Assembly (NCBI RefSeq): GCF_000350225.1
Contig: NW_005178995.1
Span: 1-64,000, forward strand
Reading direction: 5' to 3'
DNA: 64,000 nt
From: Chondrus crispus
Taxonomy: Eukaryota > Rhodophyta > Florideophyceae > Gigartinales > Gigartinaceae
The first letter of the stretch is position 1. Every line of letters begins with the position of its first letter. A program made the translations under genes and the position numbers. Shown in pieces: positions 29,477-39,614 of this stretch. The notes beneath the pieces were generated by a model. It searched no databases, had not been told where the DNA came from, and was given only the letters and a program-made list of their open reading frames with translations.

Positions 29477-31653
29477 TTCTTGACCTTCAGGTAACTCGTC
29501 GATGGTATCCCTAGCCTCTCCATCGGAGACAACGCCTCATAATTTTCCAAAACTCGGTGCATTTCCCGGAGGGAAAGAATGCACGTTGGCGCGGCGTGCC
29601 CCTTTTCATAGCAATGATAGCACACCAGACCGTGCGTCTTGACGGGATACGGCGTCCTACGTTCTCCACGGGCCGGCGGCCTTCCTTGACGTTGCAGCCT
29701 TCCCATCCAGCCTGGCCTTCGAAACGTCGTACCCTTGTCTTCCATCGGAATGCGCGGCGCCGGCGTGTGGCCGCGCCCCCGAAACATCATCACGGGATCC
29801 GTAGGCTCTGAAAACGACTCCGTCGTGTATGCAGGCGTCGGTAGAGTTGTCGACCCGCTGTCCCCGTAGTCGTCGTGTCCGTAGCCCTCCGATGGCTCAA
29901 TGAACTCGCCTTCGGCTACTAACGCTCCTTCGTAGTGGTTTTCGCTACTTCCATGCGCACCGCGCTCATCTGACGCGGACATGGACTCGGCTAAATGGAC
30001 TGCGGCGTGACTTTTGCGACCGGGATAAGAAGCCCTCGGCTTCTTCCCCGCCCTGAACGTCGACGGCGTCTGAATCGTGACCTTCTTGGTCTTCTTGTCC
30101 TTAGCGCGGCTCGCCGAGCCATGCGCCTTCGCGTAATTCACTACTCTCAAAAATGAAACGTCCCGATTGTCTTGCTGGTATTGAGATACCATCGGCTTGA
30201 TACTCGAATCGAGTCCTTCAATAAACATCGTCATCTGTTCTTCCATCGAATATACGTTTCCACATCGGTTGCTTGCGTCCGTCAGACGGATATAAAATTC
30301 CATCTCGTCTTCAGACGGTCTTTGCTGAACTTCTCGCAATGCGAGCACGGCTTGACGGATCGCCTCGTCGGTTGGGAAACTCCTCAACAACCACTGTACG
30401 GCCTCCGGCCAAACGGATATCTTTCCGTGATGGGCCCCGGCCGTCTGAGACACCGAAGTGTACTGCCTCAAGGCGATGCCGCTTAAAAATTCAGGCAACA
30501 GGCGGATCGCTTGCCCCTCGTTCATTTCTTGAGTATCGAACTCCTGAACTAATTTTGCCAAAAAAACCAACACAAGGACCCCGTCCTCTCCTGTGAACGT
30601 GTTGTCCTTCTTCACCTTAGGCGGAATATCTCTCCTAATTTTTCGCACGGCGGTCCGCCGGGAACTTGACAAATATGTCTGCGGGTTCCGCAAGCGGTAC
30701 GTTCGGTACGAAAGTAACTTCTTGAAGAGGTAGTTGGTCGGATTCAGCTCCTCCAACTCCTCCCATCGCGGCCCGCGCCGCGTTGCGACATCTTCGGGCT
30801 CCGCGTCCTTGTCTCTCCGCGAGGCGGACGAAGTGACTCCGCCTCGTCTGGAGGAAATTTTCTTGCTTGACGAAATTCCGTTTCCGTCTTCTGAACGGCG
30901 TTCGGAATCGCCCGAATGGTTCGACGAACCGCCGTTACCATCTTCGGAGGGGCCAAGCGACTCCGACTGTGAGTCGCGGTTCTCCGGATCGTCACTACAA
31001 TGACCCTTGCTTGCACGTCGCTTGTCCTTCTTCGAGAGCTTCGACTTAGAACTCCGCTGCCGAGCGGGCTTGTCCTTCTTCGACCGACGGTCGCCCTCTC
31101 TACCCGAAGGGAGCGGCTCGTCGTCCAATCCTTGCGGAGCTTGATCCGCGGCCTGCTCGAGGTCTTTGAGACGTTGCGCGGCGCGATCGAATCGGTCATC
31201 GATGCTTGTTCTAAATTTTCCTAAGGACTCCAAGGCTTGATTCGCGTCGCGCCTCGCGTCCTTGACCGAAATTTTCAACGAGGCTAGGACCTCCGGCTCC
31301 AGACCGTCGGTCGCCTCACCTCGCTCCTTCTCGACGAGATCCACTCGAGCCGACAGCTCTCCCAAAACGGTGTGGAGCTCGGATGCTTGCAACTCCAGTT
31401 GCTTCCGGACGAGGGCTAATTCAGCCTCGAGATTTTTCTTCGCTTCTTCGCGAATTTCGCTGCTCATCTTCTCCAACTTCTCGTCGAGGTCAGTCTTGTC
31501 GGCGGCTATCCCCGTAGGGGATTCTTGATCTCCGGGGTCCGTGGCCGTATTGGCCCGGCTCCGGGTGCGAGGACCTCTCGGGATCCTCGACGCTCGTGCC
31601 GATCCGGCTCTGCTCGCCCCGGGACCGACGTCCCCGGGTGCGCTTGTTGACAT
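29347..31653 (-). CDS. gag of copy A (intact)
   Basis: 768 aa from ATG. A basic disordered N-terminus is followed by a coiled coil (about 54-115), a Ser/Lys/Glu-rich section (185-290), a capsid-like Retrotrans_gag region (about 300-520) and a zinc knuckle CYHCYEKGHAAPTC near 677-690. The product would form particles and bind element RNA. It ends QEN-stop inside the overlap with the protease frame. Confidence 0.92.
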   Translation of the reverse strand: MSTSAPGDVGPGASRAGSARASRIPRGPRTRSRANTATDPGDQESPTGIAADKTDLDEKLEKMSSEIREEAKKNLEAELALVRKQLELQASELHTVLGELSARVDLVEKERGEATDGLEPEVLASLKISVKDARRDANQALESLGKFRTSIDDRFDRAAQRLKDLEQAADQAPQGLDDEPLPSGREGDRRSKKDKPARQRSSKSKLSKKDKRRASKGHCSDDPENRDSQSESLGPSEDGNGGSSNHSGDSERRSEDGNGISSSKKISSRRGGVTSSASRRDKDAEPEDVATRRGPRWEELEELNPTNYLFKKLLSYRTYRLRNPQTYLSSSRRTAVRKIRRDIPPKVKKDNTFTGEDGVLVLVFLAKLVQEFDTQEMNEGQAIRLLPEFLSGIALRQYTSVSQTAGAHHGKISVWPEAVQWLLRSFPTDEAIRQAVLALREVQQRPSEDEMEFYIRLTDASNRCGNVYSMEEQMTMFIEGLDSSIKPMVSQYQQDNRDVSFLRVVNYAKAHGSASRAKDKKTKKVTIQTPSTFRAGKKPRASYPGRKSHAAVHLAESMSASDERGAHGSSENHYEGALVAEGEFIEPSEGYGHDDYGDSGSTTLPTPAYTTESFSEPTDPVMMFRGRGHTPAPRIPMEDKGTTFRRPGWMGRLQRQGRPPARGERRTPYPVKTHGLVCYHCYEKGHAAPTCILSLREMHRVLENYEALSPMERLGIPSTSYLKVKNWFDSQTASTPSASTPRSNQPFRGPTTGPAPSDVRRIPQRQEN

Positions 31654-31812
31654 CGCTCGTACGAGCGGACCTACGCAGCAAAAAAGTTACAACCAAAAGA
31701 AAATAAAAAAAGAGTCCGGTACCCAGACCACTTTTGTAGTGTGTCTCCAGACCGAGACTGTCGTCGACAAAAATTCTAGGTCGGGTCTCCTGAACAGTAA
31801 ACAAAAATTCTA

Positions 31813-31825
31813 GGTCGGGAGACCA
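31813..31825 (-). promoter_or_regulatory. primer-binding site of copy A
   Basis: Four bases after the 5' LTR the minus strand reads TGGTCTCCCGACC, starting with the TGG expected for a tRNA 3' CCA end. The same site follows the LTR in copy B, and TGGTCTACCGACC follows it in family D. The matching tRNA is not identified. Confidence 0.65.
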
Positions 31826-31829
31826 CTTT

Positions 31830-32850
31830 TGTAGTGCAGTGCGCCTGTCGGGCAGAGACCGCGGTCCGATGGTCCAGCAAAAACAACAACAGCAACAAAA
31901 AGAAGAACTGCCGATGGCACAGCGCTACGGAGTGTCCGACTCTCCCTTCTCCGTTTAAACGAGCTTGCGACTCGTAGTAGCTCGGATCCCTGATGGGGGG
32001 GGGCACAGAGAAATAGCCCGGCCCGGGATCGGTGTGGTAGAGACTTGCGAAGAGATCTGCTCGACGAGTGTAGAGTGGGGCGCGTACGTAGGTACCCCGG
32101 TTCCACTGGGTTGTAAGGCCAATGCTCGTTGAGCTTCTTCGACACCTTGTAACGCGACAAGGCCTTCGACGGGGGCGTCGCAACGCAGCCCGACGGGATG
32201 AAATGAAAGTAGCAGCGCTACGTCAACCGTGCCGCCCGATGGCTCGAAACACTTACACCGGTTCGGTCGCAACCGACACCGATGGTACCAACACTGGCTC
32301 GTAATACGACGGAGCCCTTCGAGGGAGACGTCGTTGCAACGGTCTCCGTCGGAAAATGGATCACAGTAGCAGCGCTACGTCAACTGTGTCGCCCGATGGC
32401 TCGAAACACCTACACCGGTTCGGTCGCAACCGAGGCCGATGGCACCAACACAAGATAAGGGAAAAATAGGTAGAATTAGAGATAGAAAAGGATAGGGAAA
32501 TAAAGGAAAGAGAAAAGGGAACCCCGAGCGATAGAGGATGCCGTAGGCTTAGGTAAAAGGAAGCGTCTTGATAGAGACGGACTTCGACCAAGGCGACATT
32601 CAACTCCGGCAACTCGGGTTGGTTTATTGACTTGTTCGGTCAAAGGGCTAAGTTATATAGAGCCCTGCCGGGGCGAGTACAGTAGCTCCCGGCTCTAGAT
32701 TCTAGATCTAATTAGTAAATAAAATTAAATAATTAAAATAATCGTGCGCTTCGTCGCACACGTGTGTCCCCCAACCCCGGACTACAGTATCCAATTTTTT
32801 TCTTTTTCACTTCCTTCCTCCCCCCTACCCAAGACGGGTATTGCACTACA
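31830..32850 (-). repeat. 5' LTR at copy A (U3 from copy B, R-U5 from copy A)
   Basis: 1,021 bp, same length as 52280-53300. U3 (32621-32850) is of the copy-B 3' LTR type, with TATATAA at about 32653-32659 (minus). R-U5 (31830-32620, 791 bp) carries bases that differ from both copy-B LTRs. The next bases, TCCTC at 32851-32855, pair with GAGGA at 53301-53305. Confidence 0.92.
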
Positions 32851-33033
32851 TCCTCCTCTCATGGTCGTCATGTACGCTCCGCGCGGTTTATGTCCGCTGT
32901 CTGCAATCGACCCGAATTACCACTGACCGACGGTCTCATACCTGCCAATTATTTTTGTGACACCCGGCAGAACCGTACGGAAGGGGAGCGGTCTCACTTA
33001 GACAGCATGCACAACTGGACCGCCGGGGATCCC
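32851..33033 (+). pseudogene. internal fragment of a third antisense ORF (element C)
   Basis: Translates to DGLIPANYFCDT, RTEGERSHLDS and TAGDP, aligned with DALIPSCYHCDT, RTEGERLYLDN and TYGDP of the copy-A antisense ORF. With the TCCTC duplication counted once, its first codons continue in frame from the fragment at 53301-53734, so both are parts of one ORF now 20 kb apart and in opposite orientation. The right end is cut by the LTR of element D. Confidence 0.88.
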
Positions 33034-33641
33034 TGTAGCATATCCCCCTCCCGGAATTAGATTTAGATTTGATTTATAGCTGTAGAGCACGAGCTCTACA
33101 GTACCTCAGCGCGCGCGCCCGTGTACCCCACGTGTACGGGGGGGCGTGCACACCCGTGTACGACACGTGTGCTGCCAGCCCCGACGGCTGACAGCACTAC
33201 AGTGCAGGCCGACCTGCATTACTGTAATGTTATGATAGGTGACTCTGCACATTAAATATGAGCGGACAGCCGGCGGTGGAGGACGACAAGCAGGGACTTG
33301 TCAAGGATCCTCCACTTTGGTCCGCCCGCTTACTTTTTGGTACTTCCGTCCGTTTTACCTAGGAGTAGCACCGCGCGCGGGTTGAGGACGCGCGCAGCAC
33401 GCCCACGAGCTGGCTCCGCCTCCGCCCGTCGGTACTGGATCGTCACCCAGTACCGCTCCGGGGCGTCGAGGCGTAGAACCGCTCGCGCGTGCGCGCGTCC
33501 TCCCCGATCCCGCTCTACCACCGCTACCTCGAGCCCGTGCTCGGTACCGTGGGTGGGCCGTGCTTCTGTCTTCTCGCCGATCGGGGTCTTTCCGAACTGT
33601 CCGTACTCACACCCCTCGTCGTTGGGGGGGATTATACTACA
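33034..33641 (+). repeat. 5' LTR of element D
   Basis: Starts TGTAGCATATCC, ends TTATACTACA, then the primer site at 33643-33655. U3 has a perfect hairpin (33080-33088 with 33093-33101, loop ACGA) and CGTGTAC-rich short repeats. The U5 half matches 57705-57996. Confidence 0.82.
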
Positions 33642-33718
33642 GTGGTCTACCGACCTAGAAGACTCTCAAGATCGAACCGAGAAGACTATCGTTTACCTCC
33701 GCGTCAGTACGCGTCAAG

Positions 33719-36282
33719 ATGAGTGGCAAATATCCCACCTCGATTCGCTCCGAGCCCGCCGATGTGGGAGAGGCCGTGCTCCGCGTTCGAGTCGGCGACG
33801 GCGACGCTGGTCCTCGAGACCGCGAACCGTCGCCCGACGTCTCCGAAGGACGCGCTCGCGCGATTTACGATCGCATCGCGGAGTATATCAAAGATGTCCG
33901 AACATCCCTCCGTATCGACATCTCCGACAGCGTCTACGCCCGCTGTATGGATGAGTTGCGCTCCCTCCGCGAAGGATGGTTTGAGCGCGTAACTCAGTCC
34001 CTGGAGAACCTGCGCGCCCTCGTCGACCAGCTACAGTCCCGTTTGGTACCGGTCGAAGAGGCGCGGATCGATTCCCCTGTCGTGGACGTTGCGGGTCGAC
34101 CCGTGAGTGCAGACTCCGGGGTCCGACGCGACCCGCAACCTTTCCCATCAGCCGAACAGATGGGAGCGTTCGCGCACATGGCGGCGGAGCTCAACTCAAC
34201 GCGCCGCCGTGCCCGTGAGATCGAACAGACCTCGGCCGAGAGGCCGCCCGGAGCCCCCTGGAGTGGGCCCGGTGCCACTGTTCCTCCGGGCGCGTCCGGA
34301 TCGCAAGAGTGGCCCCCGGCTGGTGACGGCACCAGCCGGAGGCCGGAGGACATCAAGCCGACGGCGGACGCGAACTTGGCGTCCGAGACTCAAGCCCCGC
34401 CGTATGCATCCGGAAGCATGCGGCAGTCCCGACGGGTACCGAACGAACCCGACCATGGCCGCGGAAGAGTCGCCCGCGGATCAGGGGAACCGATTCTCCC
34501 CTTCGATCCTCGCTGGGGCGGCTACCAGCCAGCGGATCTTACCGCGCATCCCGGCCCCGTCGACGTCCGAACGTTGCCCGTCACGCCGTTCGGAACGTTG
34601 GGCCCCGCCGAACCCGGGCTCGAGCCCGTCCACACCATGATACAGGAGTTCAGCGCCGTCGCGAACTACCGGATGTATCGGTTGGACAACACCTCGAGGC
34701 TCGTTACCTCGGGTGACGCGGGACGGATCGCGAAGTACGTCCAACGCTGCCGTGGGCTCCGTCCCACGATGAAGAGCTTCGACGGTACTGACGCGATTCA
34801 GTTGCTCCCGTTCCTGAAGGATATCCGGATAACTTTCAATGCCCAGCACCTGACCGAAGGTGTGGCAACCCGTGTCTTCGCTCACTTCCTCGAGCGGGAC
34901 GCGGAGCGGTTGTATACGAGTTACACCATGCGCAGCCTCCGCGCCGGCCAGCTCCACGACGACACGAGCTGGGCTGGTCTCGTCAACCAATTTATCAAAA
35001 GCTACCAAAACCGACGACGTGTTAAGGGAAGCGTTTGATGCTGTCGCGTCGGCGCGACAGCTTCCTCACGAAACCGAGAACACGTTCGCAGACCGGCTGT
35101 AATCCGCTGCGTTCCGATGCACGGCCGTGTTCTCAGAACAAGCCCTCGCGCACTACTTCGTGAGCGGGTTGTCCACTGCGACCCGGGCCGCAGTGGCAGA
35201 GACGGTACAAAGGTTGCCCGGACAACAGAAGACCGAACTCTCAACGATTCGCCGTATCCCAACGGCCGAGGGTACAACCTACCGCGCTCGTCGCAGGTTG
35301 CCGCTGCCGGACCCGAATCCGGCAGCGAAGGGAGTCCGAACTCCAAGGTCGCACGGAACGAGTTCGCCGGCGACCGCCCTCCACATTGGAGAAGATGAGG
35401 GGCAGGCCGACCCTGTCCTCATTACGCGAGGCTTCGACCGGGCAGGAGGCCGACCCCCTAAGCCATGCTTCCACCGGGACGACCGGAAGCTTCGCAACGG
35501 CGTTCCAGCACACGCCGAGGGCCACGGGTGGTTCGAACCACAACATGGCCGAGCTGGATATCTCCCGTCGAGAAGGAGACCGCGGGCTGCCCAACGTGCC
35601 TCGACTCACCGATGAGGAGGCACGCCAAGCGGCGACTTTCGCGTCGACCGATGGCAGCACGTACATTTGTTGGATGTGCCGGACGTACGGCCACGCCATG
35701 TACGCGTGCCCGTTCCTGTCGCCTGAACAACGTCAGTTCACGGCGTACAGGAACTATCGCTATCAGATGGAGACGCGCCCCGGAATGCGCAATGTCATCC
35801 AGCAGTCTACGCGGGAAGCCCGAGGCCCGCGGCGAGGTGACCTGAGTCGATCGGGGGGGGGCGTCCGTTTTGCCCCTCGAGAAGGCGGGTACGGATACTC
35901 AGGGACCGATCAAAGTGATCGACGTGACTTTCGTCGGATGGATACGCGATATCCCCGTCGAGATGGACGAGGCGACCGGGGCCGACCCCCGTTGCCCCAA
36001 GGGGTACAGAACGCCATCATGTACCTCCAAGACTGGGCTGGGGAAACGTACCCCGAACCCACAGAAGGAGGCGGAGGAGAGCCCGTTCTCTCCGCCCCTC
36101 GAATATTGCAACGGCAGGACGTTGCATTCCAAGGCCACGAAGTATCTGATTACTTCGTGGAAGATGCCCAGCCGGGATGGGGAAACTGTCCCCATCCGCG
36201 CGGCCATGGGCCCGTCGAAGCGCTAGCTAACGATAGCCAAGCGAATAGAACTGACAGCTCGGGTAGTTCGAAAACCCCGTAA
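33719..36282 (+). pseudogene. gag of element D, frameshifted
   Basis: ATG at 33719 begins a 439-codon frame with a helical N-terminal region and the start of a capsid-like domain (IQLLPFLKDIRITF). The frame is lost near 35020; coding continues in other phases (DDVLREAFDAVAS, then ALAHYFVSGLSTATRAAV), and ends in a zinc knuckle CWMCRTYGHAMYAC in the 35386-36282 frame. At least two frame changes and one stop, so it is dead. Its knuckle and layout parallel copies A and B, with little sequence identity. Confidence 0.82.
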
Positions 36283-36722
36283 AGGCGGTTACGTTCGCGC
36301 GGTCGAGTAAACCGTCTTGTCGCACCAACCTAGACCCGTTCCTAATTATTCCCAGCGGAGGAGGGGAATGTTTACCGATAATATTCCCCACCACCCCGCA
36401 CAAGCGCACCGAGACACCCGTAAGCTCGGTGCGAAAGGACGAAGACGCCAAGGCAACCGTGAGCCCGGCGCACATGGGGGAAGGCACTGTGGCAACCGTG
36501 AGCCAAGTGCCCAACAAGAAGCGCATCGAACGCGCCGGCGGCCCGACCCAGGGGAACCCAGGGCCGCCAGAAGAAATCAAGCCGCGTACGAACGCGGCTG
36601 GTCGCGGGGACGCGGCCGATTGAAGGAAGCCCGGCGACCAAGGCCGAAGGACGCGGAAGAGAAGTCGGAACCGGCGCCGGCGGCCCAGGCGGAACGATCT
36701 CACCGATCCGGGCACGCGGAAG

Positions 36723-38389
36723 GTGGTCGACGGCGTCATTTGCCTTAAGACGACGAAGATTTACAACGTTCTCGGCTCGATATCCACGGAGGGAAATGCC
36801 TTCAAGCCCCGTACGATCACCGTTGATACGTGCTCGGGGTACAATCTGGTGAGGAGGCCGACCTTCCTCCCGATTGGTCGCGGTACGTCATCCGCGACGC
36901 GCCACTGCCACGATTGGCAGGCGCGAATAGCAACCCGCTTAAGCTCTCGGCCGTCGTACGTCTGGCCGTGCGGCTGAAGAACACGACGTTCCGAATTCCG
37001 TTCGTCGTGGCCGACCAGCTCGCCGTGCCGGTCCTCCTTGGTACGGCCTTCATCGATACACACGTACGAAGTATCGACATCGAAGCCCAACGGTTGGAGC
37101 TCCGCCAAGGTGGCTCCGTACCCATCGTCAACGGGAAGGCGGAGCCGACTCCCCCAACCAGGCGTCACGGACGTCAGACAAGCCGGACTGACGCACGCGA
37201 CGAAGCCCCGCATGCGATCCGAATCGCCCGCTGGGTTACCATCCCCGCCAGGTTGCAGGCCCGTGTGCGCGTTACCACCACGGGGAGGGGCCTCGTGTTC
37301 ATGGAGCCGAAGCCGTCACTCCAACAACGACATGGAGTGAGGCTGACCAACGGCGTCGTCGAGGTCCTGCCGAACCAGACCTTCGACGTCATCGTCGCGA
37401 ACTTTTCGCGACGGGAACGGCGGCTTCCGAAACACACAGTTGTGGGATACGCCAAGCGAAACCCCCTCGCGATCCTGACGCCCGAACGTCGCGTCGCCGA
37501 GGGGATCGCGAATGCACTGCACCTTACCGACTTAACCGATGAAGTCAGGAAGGCAGGAGCTGGTCGACCAGGCTCTGTCCAGGGGGCGACCGTTGAGGAG
37601 AGAGGTGCCGGACCGGCCGGGTACGTCCGTACCGGGTACGGACGTCGACCGGCCAAGTGGCCGCCGCCGGAAGGGGGCACTGCACCCGCCTCTAAAAAGG
37701 GTCCAGAAAATCCGCCGGAGGATTGGGAAAAAGAAATCGACTTGTCATACATCGATGATGACAAGCTCCGTGGCCACGTGCTCGAGATGCTCCGTAAGCA
37801 CTCGAGCCTGTGGAGCGGTGCGCTCGGAACGATCCGAGCGACCAAACACCGCATTCCCCTCGAACCGGGTACGAAGCCGATACGTTCAATGCCCTACCGA
37901 AAGGGGCCGGCTGTGCGTGAGATGGTCGCCAAGGAAGTCAACAAAATGTTGAACGCAGGGGTAATCGAACCGGCAAGCACCGAGTGGGCGTCTCCCGTGG
38001 TGCTCGTACCGAAGAAAGACGGCTCTCTTCAGTTCTGCGTGGACTACCGGCGTCTCAACGCGAAGACGGCAGCGGATTCGTATCCGCTGCCCCGGATGGA
38101 CGACTGCATCGATTCGCTCGGAGATGCAGCCGTCCTCACGACGTTGGACTGCAATTCCGGTTATTGGCAGATCCCCGTCGCTCCAGAAGACCGGGACAAG
38201 ACCACTTTCACTACGCATATGGGAACGTTTCGCCATTTGCGTATGCCATTCGGGCTAAAAGGAGCTCCGCCCACCTTCCAACGTGCCCTCGACATCATCA
38301 TATCTGATATCCGATGGCAAATATGCCTCGTCTACCTGGATGATGTCATCGTGTTCTCCCGTACGCACAGAGAACACGCGAAGCATCTG
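36723..38389 (+). pseudogene. protease-RT of element D, truncated
   Basis: A protease-like DTCSGYNLV lies in the frame starting 36723; the main frame from 36830 carries LLGTAFIDTHV, then RT: ASPVVLVPKKDGSLQFCVDYRRLN, LTTLDCNSGYW, MPFGLKGAPPTFQRA and VYLDDVIVFSR. Coding stops at TAG made by the junction with the LTR at 38388. Unlike copies A and B there is no stop between protease and RT. The protease site reads DTCSG in place of DTG[AS]G and there is a frame change next to it. Confidence 0.85.
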
Positions 38390-39438
38390 TAGTGCAATAC
38401 GCACCTGGAAAGGGGGGTGAAAAGAAAGGAAAACATTTGGATATGAAAAGTAGTCCGGGTTTGGGGGACACATGTGTGAATAATTGCACAGTTTTAATTT
38501 TTAATTATTTTATTTTATTTAGTTAATTAGTTGGCATTAATTTTGCTGACACTAGATTAGATCTAGGATCTAGCGCCGCGAGCTACTGTACTGGCTCCGG
38601 CGGGGCGACATATACCTTAGCCCTCTGACCACCAAGTCAGTAAAGGTAACCCGAGTTGCCGGAGTTGAATGTCGCCTTGGTTGAAGTCCGTCTCTATCAA
38701 GACGCTTCCTTTTCCCTAAGCCTACGGCATCCTCTATCGCTCGGGGTTCCCTTTTCTCTTTCCTTTATTTACCTATTCTTTTCTATCTCTAATTCTACCT
38801 ATTTTCCCTTATCTTGTGTTGGTGCCATCGGCCTCGGTTGCGACCGAACCGGTGTAGGTGTTTCGAGCCATCGGGCGACACAGTTGACGTAGCGCTGCTA
38901 CTGTGATCCATTTTCCGACGGAGACCGTTGCAACGACGTCTCCCTCGAAGGGCTCCGTCGTATTACGAGCCAGTGTTGGTACCATCGGTGTCGGTTGCGA
39001 CCGAACCGGTGTAAGTGTTTCGAGCCATCGGGCGGCACGGTTGACGTAGCGCTGCTACTTTCATTTCATCCCGTCGGGCTGCGTTGCGACGCCCCCGTCG
39101 AAGGCCTTGTCGCGTTACAAGGTGTCGAAGAAGCTCAACGAGCATTGGCCTTACAACCCAGTGGAACCGGGGTACCTACGTACGCGCCCCACTCTACACT
39201 CGTCGAGCAGATCTCTTCGCAAGTCTCTACCACACCGATCCCGGGCCGGGCTATTTCTCTGTGCCCCCCCCCCATCAGCGATCCGAGCTACTACGAGTCG
39301 CAAGCTCGTTTAAACGGAGAAGGGAGAGTCGGACACTCCGTAGCGCTGTGCCATCGGCAGTTCTTCTTTTTGTTGCTGTTGTTGTTTTTGCTGGACCATC
39401 GGACCGCGGTCTCTGCCCGACAGGCGCATTGCACTACA
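38388..39438 (+). repeat. 5' LTR at copy B (foreign U3, own R-U5)
   Basis: 1,051 bp. The first 260 bp resemble the U3 of the LTRs at 18054-19120 and 53838; the last 791 bp (38648-39438) match 52510-53300. Diagnostic bases shared with the copy-B 3' LTR and not with 31830-32620: T in CCTTGGTTGAAG, C in ATCAGCGATCC, and GCATTGCACTACA at the end. Confidence 0.93.
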
Positions 39439-39442
39439 AAAG

Positions 39443-39455
39443 TGGTCTCCCGACC
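39443..39455 (+). promoter_or_regulatory. primer-binding site of copy B
   Basis: TGGTCTCCCGACC starts 4 nt after the LTR. A second LTR-end-like copy, CTACAGAAGTGGTCT, occurs 95 bp downstream at 39529-39543. Confidence 0.65.
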
Positions 39456-39614
39456 TAGAATTTTTGTTTACTGTTCAAGAGACCCGACCTAGAATTTTTG
39501 TCGACGACAGTCTCGGTCTGGAGACACACTACAGAAGTGGTCTGGGTACCGGACTCTTTTTTTATTTTCTTTTGGTTGTAACTTTTTTGCTGCGTAGGTC
39601 CGCTCGTACGAGCG

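Larger units (their letters stand above)
18054..32850 (-). mobile_element. Gypsy/chromovirus retrotransposon, copy A (~14.8 kb)
   Basis: Order on the minus strand: 5' LTR (32850-31830), primer-binding site, gag, protease, pol with chromodomain, about 3.8 kb of low-coding DNA, an antisense ORF, polypurine tract, 3' LTR (19120-18054). LTR ends are TGTAGTGCAAT...TGCACTACA. Gag is open; pol has two nonsense codons. The two LTRs do not match each other: the U3 now at 32621-32850 belongs to copy B (see inversion finding). Gag-pol is nearly identical to copy B, while the part 3' of pol is clearly diverged, so A is also a mosaic. The flanks do not form a target duplication (CCGTG at 18049-18053, nothing matching on the other side). 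Confidence 0.93.
33034..38387 (+). mobile_element. Gypsy-family remnant D (5' LTR to RT), 3' part missing
   Basis: A second LTR family: 608-bp 5' LTR, primer site TGGTCTACCGACC, gag with frameshifts, fused protease-RT frame, then cut inside RT by the LTR at 38388. GC content is visibly higher than in its surroundings. No 3' LTR in place; a related LTR piece lies at 57705-57996. Confidence 0.9.

Noticed and set aside
31776-32304. Several 60-135 codon frames inside the LTRs, repeated in every copy
   Set aside because: They recur because the LTR is repeated; they change frame between LTRs and show no domain. Treated as LTR shadows.
38388-39438. Mosaic 5' LTR of B as a template-switch product
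   Set aside because: A template switch would give both LTRs of the copy the same mosaic; here the 3' LTR is not mosaic, and the missing U3 is found at 32621-32850, so inversion fits better.
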